Shown here: piece after piece, positions 8,602-18,410 of the stretch
Position numbering within the stretch: position 1 is the first letter of the stretch
Layout: each line of letters opens with the position of its first letter
From: Bacillota bacterium
GTDB taxonomy: Bacteria > Bacillota > Dethiobacteria > DTU022
DNA: 64,000 bases
Assembly (NCBI GenBank): GCA_011389985.1
Contig: JAABTH010000008.1
Location: 1-64,000, forward strand
Reading direction: 5' to 3'
Notes under the pieces: model-generated
Told to the model about the DNA's origin: nothing
The model's input: the letters and a program-made list of their open reading frames with translations, nothing else
Databases searched by the model: none
Translations under genes and position numbers: made by a program

Positions 8602-9486
8602 ATGAAAGAGCAGGGAACGTTTCGGGTTAAAAAAGGCATGGCCCAAATGCAAAAAGGCGGAGTAATCATGGACGTCACGACCGTCGAGCAAGCCCGTATA
8701 GCAGAAAAAGCCGGAGCGGTTGCTGTAATGGCATTGGAACGTGTGCCGGCCGATATTAGGGCAGCTGGTGGAGTAGCCAGAATGGCTGATCCCGAGATGG
8801 TTTTAAAAATCATGGATGCTGTTACAATACCGGTCATGGCCAAGGTTAGAATCGGCCATCTTGCCGAGGCCCAAATTTTAGAAGAACTCGGTGTTGATTA
8901 TATCGATGAAAGCGAAGTTCTAACCCCGGCTGATGAGCAGTATCATATCAACAAACACCTATTTAAGGTTCCCTTTGTCTGTGGCGCAAGGAACCTGGGT
9001 GAAGCGCTAAGGCGTATTTCAGAAGGCGCAGCTATGATCCGCACCAAGGGCGAACCGGGTACCGGTAACGTAGTTGAAGCAGTACGCCATATGCGTAAAG
9101 TTATGGATGAGATTCGTCAGGTCCTTGGTAAAATCGATGATGAACTAGTTGTTATGGCCAAAGAAATGGGAGTTTCTTTAGAAATGCTTAAAGAAGTAAA
9201 AAATGCCGGATGCCTTCCTGTCGTTAACTTTGCTGCCGGAGGAATAGCATCCCCTGCTGACGCGTCTTTAATGATGCAGCTCGGCTCAGACGGTATTTTT
9301 GTCGGTTCGGGTATCTTTAAATCAGAAAAACCAGAGATCGTTGCAGAAGCTATTGTACAGGCTACCCTTCACTATGACGACCCTAAAATTCTTGCTAAAG
9401 TATCAAAGGGTCTCGGCGAAGCAATGCCTGGGTTAGAAATGTCTTCCTTAGCAGAAGCCGACAGAATGCAGGAACGGGGAATATAA
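8602..9486 (+). CDS. pdxS: Pyridoxal 5'-phosphate synthase lyase subunit PdxS
   Basis: A 294-residue TIM barrel that forms PLP from ribose 5-phosphate, glyceraldehyde 3-phosphate and ammonia, as a dodecamer with PdxT. The conserved N terminus ([19 protein letters not shown]), the catalytic lysine K81 in VMAKVRIGH and the second lysine in [10 protein letters not shown] are all present. It begins two bases after the hisF stop, so the genes are translationally close. PLP is the cofactor of hisC and of the T-box aminotransferase next door, a plausible reason for the grouping, though this is inference. Confidence 0.97.
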   Translation: MKEQGTFRVKKGMAQMQKGGVIMDVTTVEQARIAEKAGAVAVMALERVPADIRAAGGVARMADPEMVLKIMDAVTIPVMAKVRIGHLAEAQILEELGVDYIDESEVLTPADEQYHINKHLFKVPFVCGARNLGEALRRISEGAAMIRTKGEPGTGNVVEAVRHMRKVMDEIRQVLGKIDDELVVMAKEMGVSLEMLKEVKNAGCLPVVNFAAGGIASPADASLMMQLGSDGIFVGSGIFKSEKPEIVAEAIVQATLHYDDPKILAKVSKGLGEAMPGLEMSSLAEADRMQERGI

Positions 9487-9489
9487 AGA

Positions 9490-10068
9490 ATGAAAATTGG
9501 TGTTCTCTCAGTCCAGGGTGCTGTATCTGAGCATCTTGATCATCTTATCCGCTGCGGAGTTGAAGCGGTAGCCGTTAAAAACATTTCAATGCTGGATGAG
9601 GTTAGAGGTTTAATCTTACCCGGTGGTGAAAGTACAACAATCGGTAAGCTTATTGAGATCTTCGGACTGGCTGAATCAATCAAAAAACGTAGTTTAGAAG
9701 GAAGTCTGGCTGTTTTTGGAACCTGTGCGGGGATGATATTAATGGCCAGGGATATTTCTGATGGAATTGATGAACAACCCCGGCTTGGATTACTGGATAT
9801 TAAGGTTAAAAGAAATGCTTTCGGCAGGCAGCGAGAAAGTTTTGAAACAGAGCTGGAATTTGATTCTTTCGGGTATCCTCTTGTAGGAGTTTTTATCAGG
9901 GCCCCTATTATTGAAAAAACCGGAGAAAACGTTGAGATACTGGCAAAACTACCCGAGGGAATTATTGCAGCAAAAAAAGATAATTTACTTACGACTTCAT
10001 TTCACCCGGAACTTACAGATGATATTAGAGTTCACCAGTATTTTGTTGAGATGTGCAAGAGGGTTTAA
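9490..10068 (+). CDS. pdxT: Pyridoxal 5'-phosphate synthase glutaminase subunit PdxT
   Basis: A 192-residue class I glutaminase that feeds ammonia to PdxS. The N terminus KIGVLSVQGAVSEH, the oxyanion block PGGESTT (residues 45-51), the nucleophile C79 in GTCAGM and the triad motif SFHPEL are as expected. It starts three bases after the pdxS stop and ends the hisH-hisF-pdxS-pdxT run at a strong terminator. Confidence 0.97.
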   Translation: MKIGVLSVQGAVSEHLDHLIRCGVEAVAVKNISMLDEVRGLILPGGESTTIGKLIEIFGLAESIKKRSLEGSLAVFGTCAGMILMARDISDGIDEQPRLGLLDIKVKRNAFGRQRESFETELEFDSFGYPLVGVFIRAPIIEKTGENVEILAKLPEGIIAAKKDNLLTTSFHPELTDDIRVHQYFVEMCKRV

Positions 10069-10098
10069 CTGCATAAGACAGAATCAAAGGCATGCTTG

Positions 10099-10125
10099 AA
10101 ACCTCTCAATTAATGAGAGGTTTTA
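10099..10125 (+). terminator. Terminator between pdxT and guaA
   Basis: Inverted repeat AAACCTCTCA / TGAGAGGTTT with a short AATTAA loop and a T run, placed between converging genes. Confidence 0.85.
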
Positions 10126-10171
10126 ATTATGCCTTTCACCCCAGAAGAAAAGCTATTTTTCCTTATTTTTA

Positions 10172-11755
10172 TTATTCCCATTCAATTGTTCCGGGAGGTT
10201 TTGAGGTTATATCGTAAACCACACGGGCCGCTTCTTCTATTTCTCCGGTAATTCTTGCTGAAACCTTTTCCAGCAAATTATGCGGCAACCGGGCCCAGTC
10301 GGCAGTCATCGCATCTTCGGAATGTACTGCCCGTAAGGCAATTACAGGACCATAATGCCTGTCATCTCCCTTGACACCAACAACATCTATACCGGTATAT
10401 ACTGCAAAATATTGCCACAGGGTATCTGCAAGATCTGATTTAATAATCTCTTCCCGAAAGATAGCATCTGCTTTTTTTAGAAGTATAAGTTTTTTTTCTG
10501 TAATATCCCCAATAATTCTAACTGCCAGGCCGGGTCCGGGGAAAGGTTGTCTTTTCAGAATTGTGTCTGGGAGACCCAGTTCAGCGCCAACAAGCCGAAC
10601 CTCGTCCTTAAAAAGTTCACGCAGGGGTTCAATTAGATCAAAACCAAGCTCTTCAGGTAAACCTCCCACATTGTGATGTGATTTTATTACTGCAGCGCCG
10701 CTCACTGAACCACTTTCAATTACATCAGGGTAAATTGTTCCCTGGGCCAGGTAAGTAATATCTCCCATTGACAGTGCTTGATCCTTAAATACTTTAATAA
10801 ATTCGGCGCCAATGATCATTCTTTTTTCTTCAGGGTCTAATACCCCTGCTAATTTTTCAAGAAATTGCTGACGTGCATCTAGATGGATAAATTGACCCTT
10901 AAGTCTCTCCCGGTACAGTTTTGCGACCTGCTCTGCTTCACCCAACCTTAAAAACCCATGATCAACAAAGATGTAAACAGCTCTTTCACCTACCGCTTTA
11001 TCAAGTAAAAATGCTACAACAGATGAATCAACCCCACCGCTCAAAGCGCAAACTACCTTATCGTCTTCACCAAGGGTGTGCCTGATAATTTCAACCGCAT
11101 TATCAATGAAGCTACGTGGTGTCCAGGTCTGGCTGCATTCGCACACCGAAAAAAGGAAATTCTTTAAAACATTATTACCTCCGGGGGTGTGAAATACTTC
11201 GGGATGAAACTGCACACCATATATTTTCCTGTTATTGTCACCGATTGCTGCCATAGTGTTGTTTTCAGTCCGAGCCAAAACTGTAAAATTTGGAGGTGGC
11301 TTAAGAACCTCATCCTGGTGACTCATCCAGCCGCAATTATTTGCCTGATCGAGAAAAAGATCATCAGTAAAAAGCGGTTTTTTTTCAACTACATTAAAAG
11401 AAGTTCGCCCAAACTCAGGACGGGTGCCTCTTTTCACTTCTCCGCCAAGTTCTAATGACAGCAGCTGCATTCCGTAACAAATACCGAGAATTGGTATGCC
11501 GCCACTGTAAACTGCGGGATCGCATCGAGGCGCATCTTCACTGTACACAGAAGCCGGGCTGCCGGATAGGATGATTCCGGCAGGGTTAAGCTCTATTATT
11601 TTATTCCAGGAAGTATCAAAAGGTAAAAGTTCACAATATACCCCGGATTCCCTGATTCGCCTGGCGATTAGCATACTGTACTGACCGCCAAAATCAAGAA
11701 TGACTACTTTTTCACGAAAACTACCGGAGTCGTCAGCCAAAAAATATTTCATCAC
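10172..11755 (-). CDS. guaA: GMP synthase (glutamine-hydrolysing)
   Basis: A 527-residue two-domain enzyme that converts XMP to GMP. The N-terminal glutaminase carries the nucleophile C93 in GICYGMQ and a VQFHPEV triad motif near residue 187. The ATP pyrophosphatase domain has the PP loop ALSGGVDSS near residue 240, and the dimerisation domain ends in TSKPPGTIEWE, the standard GuaA C terminus. Start is GTG at 11755 or the adjacent ATG at 11752; the site GGAG at 11767-11770 fits GTG better. It follows purF by 17 bases, forming a purF-guaA purine pair. Confidence 0.96.
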   Translation of the reverse strand: MMKYFLADDSGSFREKVVILDFGGQYSMLIARRIRESGVYCELLPFDTSWNKIIELNPAGIILSGSPASVYSEDAPRCDPAVYSGGIPILGICYGMQLLSLELGGEVKRGTRPEFGRTSFNVVEKKPLFTDDLFLDQANNCGWMSHQDEVLKPPPNFTVLARTENNTMAAIGDNNRKIYGVQFHPEVFHTPGGNNVLKNFLFSVCECSQTWTPRSFIDNAVEIIRHTLGEDDKVVCALSGGVDSSVVAFLLDKAVGERAVYIFVDHGFLRLGEAEQVAKLYRERLKGQFIHLDARQQFLEKLAGVLDPEEKRMIIGAEFIKVFKDQALSMGDITYLAQGTIYPDVIESGSVSGAAVIKSHHNVGGLPEELGFDLIEPLRELFKDEVRLVGAELGLPDTILKRQPFPGPGLAVRIIGDITEKKLILLKKADAIFREEIIKSDLADTLWQYFAVYTGIDVVGVKGDDRHYGPVIALRAVHSEDAMTADWARLPHNLLEKVSARITGEIEEAARVVYDITSKPPGTIEWE

Positions 11756-11772
11756 AAATATTTATTCTCCTT

Positions 11773-13221
11773 TCATTTTCCGTAACCGGGGTACTCACCG
11801 GAAAAACAGGCGGTACAATAATTGCAACTATTCTTACCAACAGCCTGATATAAATCATCAGGTTCTGAAAATGTAAGGCTGTCAGCTCCTATTAACGAAG
11901 CCATCTTTTTAAAATCAGGCCCGAGAGCAGCCAATTCTTCAGCAACTGGTATATCTATACCATAATAACATGGATTTTTATAAGGCGGCGAAGCAATACA
12001 TAGATGAACTTCTGCGGCGCCTAACCTTTTCAGCATTTCTGTGAGTATTCGGGCGGTTGTTCCCCTCACCAGAGAATCATCGACAACAGCAATTTTTTTT
12101 CCCTTAATTACTTCAGCAATGGGGTTGAATTTAAGGCGCACAGCAAGTTCACGACCACTCTGCGTCGGTTCTATAAAAGTCCGGCCCAGATAAGGATTGC
12201 GATAAATTGCCCACTGTAATGGAACATTTAACATTTCAGCCATGCCAATGGCTGCAGAGACACCTGAATCAGGTGATGGCACAACCATATCCAATTCGGT
12301 TTTAATTCGTTTGCCCAGTAAAGCTCCTACTTTTTTACGAACAAGATGCACATTAGATCCATCTATAATACTATCGGGACGGGCAAAGTAGACATACTCG
12401 AAGATGCAGAGCGATTTACATTCAGAGGGAGAGGTCATCTGTGAATGCAAACCATTGGAATTGATTTCAATTATTTCACCTGGTTCTACTTCACGCAGGA
12501 AAGTTGCCCCAACTGTATCAAATGCAGCTGTTTCAGAGGAAATAATATAAGATTGGCCATGGCGGCCTATAACCAGTGGGCGGAACCCGTTAGGATCGCG
12601 AAAGGCAACAAGCCTTTTACCGTCAAAAGCTACGGCAGCATATGCGCCCTCAATTTTCTTAATTGTTTTTTCTACAGCCTGGATCAAGTCATTCCGGCGA
12701 TACTTGAAAAGATAGGTCAATATAATTTCAGTATCTGATGTTGAATGAAAAATATGTCCCTCTTCAAGCAATGCATTATGAAGGCGACGGGTATTTGTCA
12801 GGTTGCCGTTATGAGCAAGGGCAATACCGGACCTGTCAAATGAGCGGGCAACAAGCGGTTGGGCATTTGTGAGACTGCTCGAACCTGTTGTAGAATATCG
12901 GACATGCCCCAAAACCGTGTCTGAAGTAATCGCAGTTAGCTTCTGGCGGGAAAACACATTTTCTACCAAGCCCATATTTTTAATAACTTCAATACCGTTT
13001 GGACCACAATAAGCCATACCGGCACTTTCCTGTCCCCGATGCTGAAGGGCAAGGAGCCCTAGATAGGTGATGATTGCGGCATTGCCCGGCCCTTTGTAAT
13101 TATATATCGCGAAAACCCCGCACTTTTCCCGGGGTTTATCGGCATGTTCATTATGAATAATTGTTTCCTGACCGGTTTGGCATTCCCAACCCTGCCTGTT
13201 TATGATCAGCTCATTTAGCAC
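11773..13221 (-). CDS. purF: Amidophosphoribosyltransferase
   Basis: A 482-residue enzyme of the first committed purine step (PRPP plus glutamine to phosphoribosylamine). Residues 1-33 look like the propeptide removed in Bacillus-type PurF to expose the catalytic cysteine C34 (CGVFAIY). The glutaminase blocks GHVRYSTTG and FRDPNGFRPL follow, then the PRPP loop VVDDSLVRGTT. Cysteines near the C terminus (CNYC) fit the 4Fe-4S cluster of this subfamily. Start is GTG at 13221. Only 42 bases and no obvious terminator separate it from the kinase gene upstream, so part of its transcription may come from the signalling island. Confidence 0.96.
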   Translation of the reverse strand: MLNELIINRQGWECQTGQETIIHNEHADKPREKCGVFAIYNYKGPGNAAIITYLGLLALQHRGQESAGMAYCGPNGIEVIKNMGLVENVFSRQKLTAITSDTVLGHVRYSTTGSSSLTNAQPLVARSFDRSGIALAHNGNLTNTRRLHNALLEEGHIFHSTSDTEIILTYLFKYRRNDLIQAVEKTIKKIEGAYAAVAFDGKRLVAFRDPNGFRPLVIGRHGQSYIISSETAAFDTVGATFLREVEPGEIIEINSNGLHSQMTSPSECKSLCIFEYVYFARPDSIIDGSNVHLVRKKVGALLGKRIKTELDMVVPSPDSGVSAAIGMAEMLNVPLQWAIYRNPYLGRTFIEPTQSGRELAVRLKFNPIAEVIKGKKIAVVDDSLVRGTTARILTEMLKRLGAAEVHLCIASPPYKNPCYYGIDIPVAEELAALGPDFKKMASLIGADSLTFSEPDDLYQAVGKNSCNYCTACFSGEYPGYGK

Positions 13222-13263
13222 TCTATAATTTTCCTATTCCGGATCTTGAATAGCCTATAGTAT

Positions 13264-15345
13264 TCAAAAACCGCTTTCTGCTGAACTTCTGCCTGTTCCA
13301 TCCAGGCGAACCTTATAAACCGTATCATCTTCGGTCTGATCAAGGAAAAAGATCCAATCTCCAATAACATTGATAAATCGAACAGGTTCTGAGGCAAGTT
13401 TTACCCGCTCTGTGCCATCAAAACGTACTTTGTTCAGGGAAAAATTGTCTTCTGCATCAGCATAATAAATCCACCCTTTTGTCGCATTAATAAACCAGGA
13501 CGACCTTTCATTTACAGCGGCATTTTCTGTTCCATCAGGCTTCATACGGTACAGTTTTGAACCTTCAGCTTCATTACTATAGTAAATCCAACCATCACTT
13601 ATACTGATATTACTGGAAGCATGCTCATTTAACACTTCTCTGCCACCAGCATCTGATCGAATCCTATAGATTTTATTACCATCATCGCGGTTAATGTAGT
13701 AAATCCACTCATCCATGACATTAATAAACCAAGCTGAATCATCACTAAGCCTTGTCTTACCTTCGCCATCAATATTGATTTTATATAAACGGTATTCATC
13801 GTTTTGATCAAGATAATAGAGCCAACCGTCGTCGAGAGTGACAAACCAAGCACCCCCGTCAGTAAGAGCTGCTCTCCCACCGCCATTGACATCTATTTTG
13901 TAAATTCTGTTTTGATCATCCCGATTGCTGTAGTAGATCCAGCCTCCCGCTACGTTAATGAACCAGGTCGAATCAGCGCTAAGTACGGTGGCGCCACTAC
14001 CATCTAGCTTGCCCTTATGCAAACTGCCTCCTTCATTTGATCGAAAATAGATCCAATCTTCCTCTGTAGCCACCAGTCCACCATTAATGATGTTGCCTGC
14101 GCTGTTACCAGTAGTATTTACGGTGGTTAATTGTTGTTCTTCCAATAAAGGTTCATTTACTTCTTCAAGCGGTTCGTCCAATGGCTCGGCTACAGTTTCG
14201 GTGCCCAAAAAACCTCCATTCCAAAGGAAATAACCAGCGGCTCCAACAGCAAGCACTAATAATAAACCTATGAGTAAAAAGGGTGAAAAACCTTTTTTCG
14301 CAACCTTCTGCTGGCTGACACTTTTGCTTTCAATAACCTGTGAAGCTGAAGTGTTTACAGCCATGCTTTCTAGTGGCACATTGCCCATCAAAGCTGATTG
14401 AAACTCTTCAACAGTTTGGAAACGATTATCAGCCCTTACAGCCAGTGCTTTTAATAGTGCTCGTTCTTCATTTTCATTCAATTCTGAACCCAGCTGGGTC
14501 GGTGGTTGCAGAGGATCATCAACTAACCTCTCAAGCGATTCAGGAGGCTGTTGACCAGTAATTAAATGATAATAAGTGGCAGCTATTGCATAGATATCTG
14601 TCCAGGGCCCCTGGATCCCTTTACTACGATACTGCTCTTCAGGTGCATAACCGGGCTTAAGTATGATTGAAAGGCTGCGGCCTTTTTCGCCAATCGCTTG
14701 ACGGGCAGCTCCAAAATCGATAAGAATTACCTGTCCTTTTTTATTAATAAATATGTTATCAGGGCTGATGTCGCGGTGCAGCACGTTTACAGCATGTACT
14801 TCACGTAACGCATCCATAACAGGCATCAATATTCCCCTAGCTTGATCTATTGGCAATATGCCACCGGAATTAGCCAGATGCTCTTTGAGCGTGATTCCTT
14901 CAACATAACTCATTACAAAATATGCTGTACCATTAGCCTTAAAAAAATCTCGAACTGAGACTATATTAGGATGGCCTTCAAACTTGGCCAGTGTTCGAGC
15001 TTCCTGTAAGAATTTATCGAGACCATATTCATACTGGCTACCCATACTTCCGGAATAGGCGGATACCTGACTATGGCCGGCAGCACGAGAGGCAAGATCT
15101 TGCGGGAAATACTCTTTGATTGCCAGTTTAACATTTAAATTTAAATCCCAAGCCAGGTAGGTTATTCCAAACCCTCCCTGGCCAAGAACCCTGCCAATTA
15201 AATATTTATTCTCTAAAACTGCCCCGGGTGGTAAAAAAAGCGGAGATTCAGGCTCTGTCCCCTCGATAAAACCACAAACTGGGCATTTAAGATCTCCTTC
15301 TTTCTTCTTACTCATGCAGCCCAAACAAAGATTTTCTACTTCCAA
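13264..15345 (-). CDS. Zinc-ribbon Ser/Thr protein kinase with transmembrane segment and seven-repeat WIYY ectodomain
   Basis: A membrane kinase of about 693 residues. A zinc ribbon (CLGCM...CPVCG, residues 7-25) precedes a Hanks-type kinase domain: GQGGFG loop near 56, AIK lysine near 77, HRDISPDN near 190, DFGAAR near 210 and the activation-loop block GYAPEEQYRS. One membrane segment lies near 354-375. The remainder, predicted outside the cell, holds seven repeats of about 42 residues each centred on W-I/L-Y/F-Y/F (DUF5050-like, probably a seven-bladed propeller). I prefer a TTG start at 15345: GGGGTGA lies five bases upstream, and the resulting N terminus aligns with the sister kinase (MELTNLCMGCM). 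A GTG at 15354 is the alternative. Confidence 0.88.
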   Translation of the reverse strand: MEVENLCLGCMSKKKEGDLKCPVCGFIEGTEPESPLFLPPGAVLENKYLIGRVLGQGGFGITYLAWDLNLNVKLAIKEYFPQDLASRAAGHSQVSAYSGSMGSQYEYGLDKFLQEARTLAKFEGHPNIVSVRDFFKANGTAYFVMSYVEGITLKEHLANSGGILPIDQARGILMPVMDALREVHAVNVLHRDISPDNIFINKKGQVILIDFGAARQAIGEKGRSLSIILKPGYAPEEQYRSKGIQGPWTDIYAIAATYYHLITGQQPPESLERLVDDPLQPPTQLGSELNENEERALLKALAVRADNRFQTVEEFQSALMGNVPLESMAVNTSASQVIESKSVSQQKVAKKGFSPFLLIGLLLVLAVGAAGYFLWNGGFLGTETVAEPLDEPLEEVNEPLLEEQQLTTVNTTGNSAGNIINGGLVATEEDWIYFRSNEGGSLHKGKLDGSGATVLSADSTWFINVAGGWIYYSNRDDQNRIYKIDVNGGGRAALTDGGAWFVTLDDGWLYYLDQNDEYRLYKINIDGEGKTRLSDDSAWFINVMDEWIYYINRDDGNKIYRIRSDAGGREVLNEHASSNISISDGWIYYSNEAEGSKLYRMKPDGTENAAVNERSSWFINATKGWIYYADAEDNFSLNKVRFDGTERVKLASEPVRFINVIGDWIFFLDQTEDDTVYKVRLDGTGRSSAESGF

Positions 15346-15572
15346 GCGGTTCACCCCATTTGAATCTTGCTAAATATGATTTAAAACTAGTGCACTGGCT
15401 GTAAATCTTGATTAACTTCAAACCTTATTGTGGCCTACCTAGTTCACTTTATAATTTTTAGCTAATGGTAAACTTTTATCCTTTATAGAATAGCATATTA
15501 CAATACTATCAACTACCCCTGAAAATATAAATTTCAGGTGGTAAAAACTCTTTAAACAAAAAAGATTGTTAT

Positions 15573-16763
15573 TTACTGCTTACCGATTTCAAAGAGCTCA
15601 TTCGGGTTTGCCAGGTAAAAGCGATCGCCGGTTTTAAGTATGTAAGGTTTCCCGGAGACTAATTTTTCACCACTGGCCAGATAGGTTCCATTGCTTGAAG
15701 AATCAATGAGAACGTAGGTATTTGTCGCTTGATCATAGCTAACTGTACAGTGTTTTCGGCTGATGCTGCCCTCCGTTTCAGGGTATGAAACCTGGGATAG
15801 AGCCGGATCCCGGCCGATCACCAGTTGGCCTTTATTAAATTTAAAACTTTGACCGGCAAATTTTCCTTTAATCCCAACCAAGGGAGCCCGATTGGCAAGT
15901 GCCTTGGCTTTTTGATTTTTAACAATCAGAAAACCAGCCAAAGCAAGAAATATAAAAACCCCAATTAGAATATAAGGATAACTTGATTCCTTATCATTAG
16001 TCACAATCGGCTCAGTTTGATCAACGGGTACTAAATCCTGTTCATATTCATCAGCTATCTCTATCGGTGGTTCAACTTGATCATCGGATATAGGAGCAGA
16101 TACTGAAACATTAACCACACAAAATACAGTAATACTATTATCATCAACAGAGCGAGCTATAATCCGTGCTTCCCCTTCCTTGTGAGTTTTTACTCTCGCC
16201 TGGGGGTTTGGCGAAGTGGTTCTGGCAGGATCGATTGGAACAACAGAGGCTACCCCTGCTTCCGTTGATGACCAGATCAAATCCTGGTTCGTGGCATCTG
16301 TCGGCACAATCTTTACCGTTAAGACAACTTCTTCATTTGGACCAATGTTCAAGGCAGTTTGATCTAAAGAAAGCGACCGAACAGGAATGATCACATTCAC
16401 ATCACATGTGGCAGTTTTACCTCCATCAACAGTAGTTACCGTGATAGTTGTTGTTCCTCCTGAAAGTGCAGAAATGGAAGCTGTTGTTGGCCCCGTTGCT
16501 CTTACATCAACTGTTCCCATGGCACTTGATGCCCAGGTGATACTTTTATCAGTTGCATTTTGCGGGTCTACTGTTGCTGTTAAAGTCGCTGATTGGCCCA
16601 CCCTGAGGGTTATGTTATTTCGATCAAGGCTTACTCTTGTTACATTAATAATACCCTGTGCCCATGTAATTGATTCAGAAGTTGAGAAAATAAAACCTGG
16701 TTGTCCTACTAAAAAAAAGAAGATTAAGATCGTAACAGCTAAAATTGCAAGCTTACGGACCAC
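15573..16763 (-). CDS. Exported BIG2-repeat protein with transmembrane segment and cytoplasmic FHA domain
   Basis: A protein of about 396 residues. A signal-anchor sequence (KLAILAVTILIFFFLVG) leads two bacterial Ig-like group 2 domains (about residues 39-125 and 127-220, each with VxLT and ATNQDLIW/ATDKSITW motifs). An acidic linker, a membrane segment near 263-281 and a C-terminal FHA domain (VIGRDP, SISRKH, SSSNGT) follow. FHA domains bind phosphothreonine, so it is a likely target or partner of the neighbouring kinases, with the BIG2 pair outside the cell. I choose the GTG at 16763 because AGGTGA lies five bases upstream; an ATG at 16805 has no site. The FHA half closely resembles that of the protease-like protein at 19763-21358. 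Confidence 0.85.
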   Translation of the reverse strand: MVRKLAILAVTILIFFFLVGQPGFIFSTSESITWAQGIINVTRVSLDRNNITLRVGQSATLTATVDPQNATDKSITWASSAMGTVDVRATGPTTASISALSGGTTTITVTTVDGGKTATCDVNVIIPVRSLSLDQTALNIGPNEEVVLTVKIVPTDATNQDLIWSSTEAGVASVVPIDPARTTSPNPQARVKTHKEGEARIIARSVDDNSITVFCVVNVSVSAPISDDQVEPPIEIADEYEQDLVPVDQTEPIVTNDKESSYPYILIGVFIFLALAGFLIVKNQKAKALANRAPLVGIKGKFAGQSFKFNKGQLVIGRDPALSQVSYPETEGSISRKHCTVSYDQATNTYVLIDSSSNGTYLASGEKLVSGKPYILKTGDRFYLANPNELFEIGKQ

Positions 16764-16808
16764 CCTTTTCACCTCACCTGTTCCTGATCGGATCGTGTAT
16801 CCCATTAA

Positions 16809-18380
16809 TCAATCAAAAAGTAATATCACTATGTATACAATGATAAATATCCCCAATATAGCAGCGCCAGCAAGCATGTACAGCTTGCCGAGGCCAGGAT
16901 AGATCTTTTTATTATCCTGATTTTGATTAACCTGCTGCGAATAGTAATTCGAATCATTTTTTAAATGTATATTATCTAAATCTAAAAGTATATTTCCATT
17001 AACATCAATTAACTGATTGTTATTAAAATTGATTAAATAATTACTAAGTTGAATTACAGTCCCGGGAGAAAGAGTTACCTCACCTTCAACCGGCTTACCA
17101 TTTATTTGTGTTCCATGAGTACTACCAAGATCACTTAATACCCAGCTTCCTGCTCGATTCTCAATGCTTGCATGATACCGTGAAACCATACTTTCACTGA
17201 TAATCAAATCGTTATCCTGAGCTCTACCAATTCTTATTTTTATCCCTGAAGCACCAGTCTTTTTATTGACAGTTGAAGTATAAGCAGTCTGTACAGAAAC
17301 TGAATCAACTGCAACAGGTGAATCCGGATAATAGTAAGGTTGCCTTTGAACTTGATAATCAGTTTTATCCCTCGAATGTTTAGAGCGATCTTCCTCTTCG
17401 GTAGTTATTGTGCGGGAAAGAGGCATTAATGCATCCTGAAAATCAGCTATACTTTGATAGCGATCTGCCGCTCTTACTTCCATTGCTTTCAACAAAGCAG
17501 CTTCTTGTTCAGCTGTAATAGTAATACCAAGCTGGTTTGGCGGGATCAGAAGATCATCATTTAAACGATCCAGCGATTCGGGTGGCATCCGATTTGTAAC
17601 AGCACGATAAAGGGTCGCAGCTACAGCGTATATATCTGTCCAAGGCCCCTGTATTCCATTACTGCGATATTGTTCCTCCGGAGCATATCCAGGCTTAACG
17701 ATTACTGAGTATTTACTTCCTTTTTCTCCAAGGGCATGACGGGCAGCTCCAAAATCAAGCAACATGACTCTTTTATTGACAGTTATCATAATGTTATCCG
17801 GACTGATATCGCGATGCAGAAGTCCTCCGTCGTGCAGGTAACGAAGGGCATCAAGGACAGGCATAATTACCTTAATTGCTTCATCAAACGACATTCCAGC
17901 GACTCGTTGATCAAGAAAATCAGCAAGGGTAAGCCCTTCAAGATAGCTCATTACCATGTAAGCTGTATCGTTTGCCTCAAAATAATCACGGACAGATACT
18001 ATATTCGGATGCCCTTCAAAGCGAGCTAAATTTTTTGCCTCGTCGAGGAATTTAGAAAGCCCATAATTATACTGTTCAGCCTGTGTACCCTGGTAAATAG
18101 AGACTGTTTCTGTTACCGGATCACGAAAAACAAGTTCGCGAGGAAAAAATTCTTTAATGGCCAATTTTCTTTCTAAATATAAATCCCAAGCCAAATAAGT
18201 TATCCCAAAGCCACCCTGACCGAGAACCCGGCCCAATAAATATTTTTCACTGAGCAAGGTGCGCATTGCTATATGTAAAGGTGAAGCAACAGGAGTTCCT
18301 TCGATCCAGCCACAATATGGGCAAGATTCAACTTCCCCTTTTTCTTCCATACAGCCCATACATAAGTTAGTGAGCTCCAT
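16809..18380 (-). CDS. Zinc-ribbon Ser/Thr protein kinase with FHA domain and C-terminal membrane anchor
   Basis: A 523-residue protein. Cysteines 7, 10, 20 and 23 form a zinc ribbon like that of the kinase at 13264. The kinase domain spans about 45-320 with K76, HRD at 189-191, N196 and DFG at 209-211. A polar linker follows, then an FHA domain at about 380-455 (IGRAQDNDL, SRYHASI, STHGTQING). The chain ends in a single hydrophobic segment (501-522) with almost nothing beyond it, so the enzyme is a cytoplasmic tail-anchored kinase. The ATG follows GGGGAGAGAAAA. Like its sister kinase, it has Ser in place of the usual Lys after the catalytic Asp (HRDIS). Confidence 0.92.
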   Translation of the reverse strand: MELTNLCMGCMEEKGEVESCPYCGWIEGTPVASPLHIAMRTLLSEKYLLGRVLGQGGFGITYLAWDLYLERKLAIKEFFPRELVFRDPVTETVSIYQGTQAEQYNYGLSKFLDEAKNLARFEGHPNIVSVRDYFEANDTAYMVMSYLEGLTLADFLDQRVAGMSFDEAIKVIMPVLDALRYLHDGGLLHRDISPDNIMITVNKRVMLLDFGAARHALGEKGSKYSVIVKPGYAPEEQYRSNGIQGPWTDIYAVAATLYRAVTNRMPPESLDRLNDDLLIPPNQLGITITAEQEAALLKAMEVRAADRYQSIADFQDALMPLSRTITTEEEDRSKHSRDKTDYQVQRQPYYYPDSPVAVDSVSVQTAYTSTVNKKTGASGIKIRIGRAQDNDLIISESMVSRYHASIENRAGSWVLSDLGSTHGTQINGKPVEGEVTLSPGTVIQLSNYLINFNNNQLIDVNGNILLDLDNIHLKNDSNYYSQQVNQNQDNKKIYPGLGKLYMLAGAAILGIFIIVYIVILLFD

Positions 18381-18410
18381 TTTTCTCTCCCCGGGTGAAT
18401 CAATTCAGAA

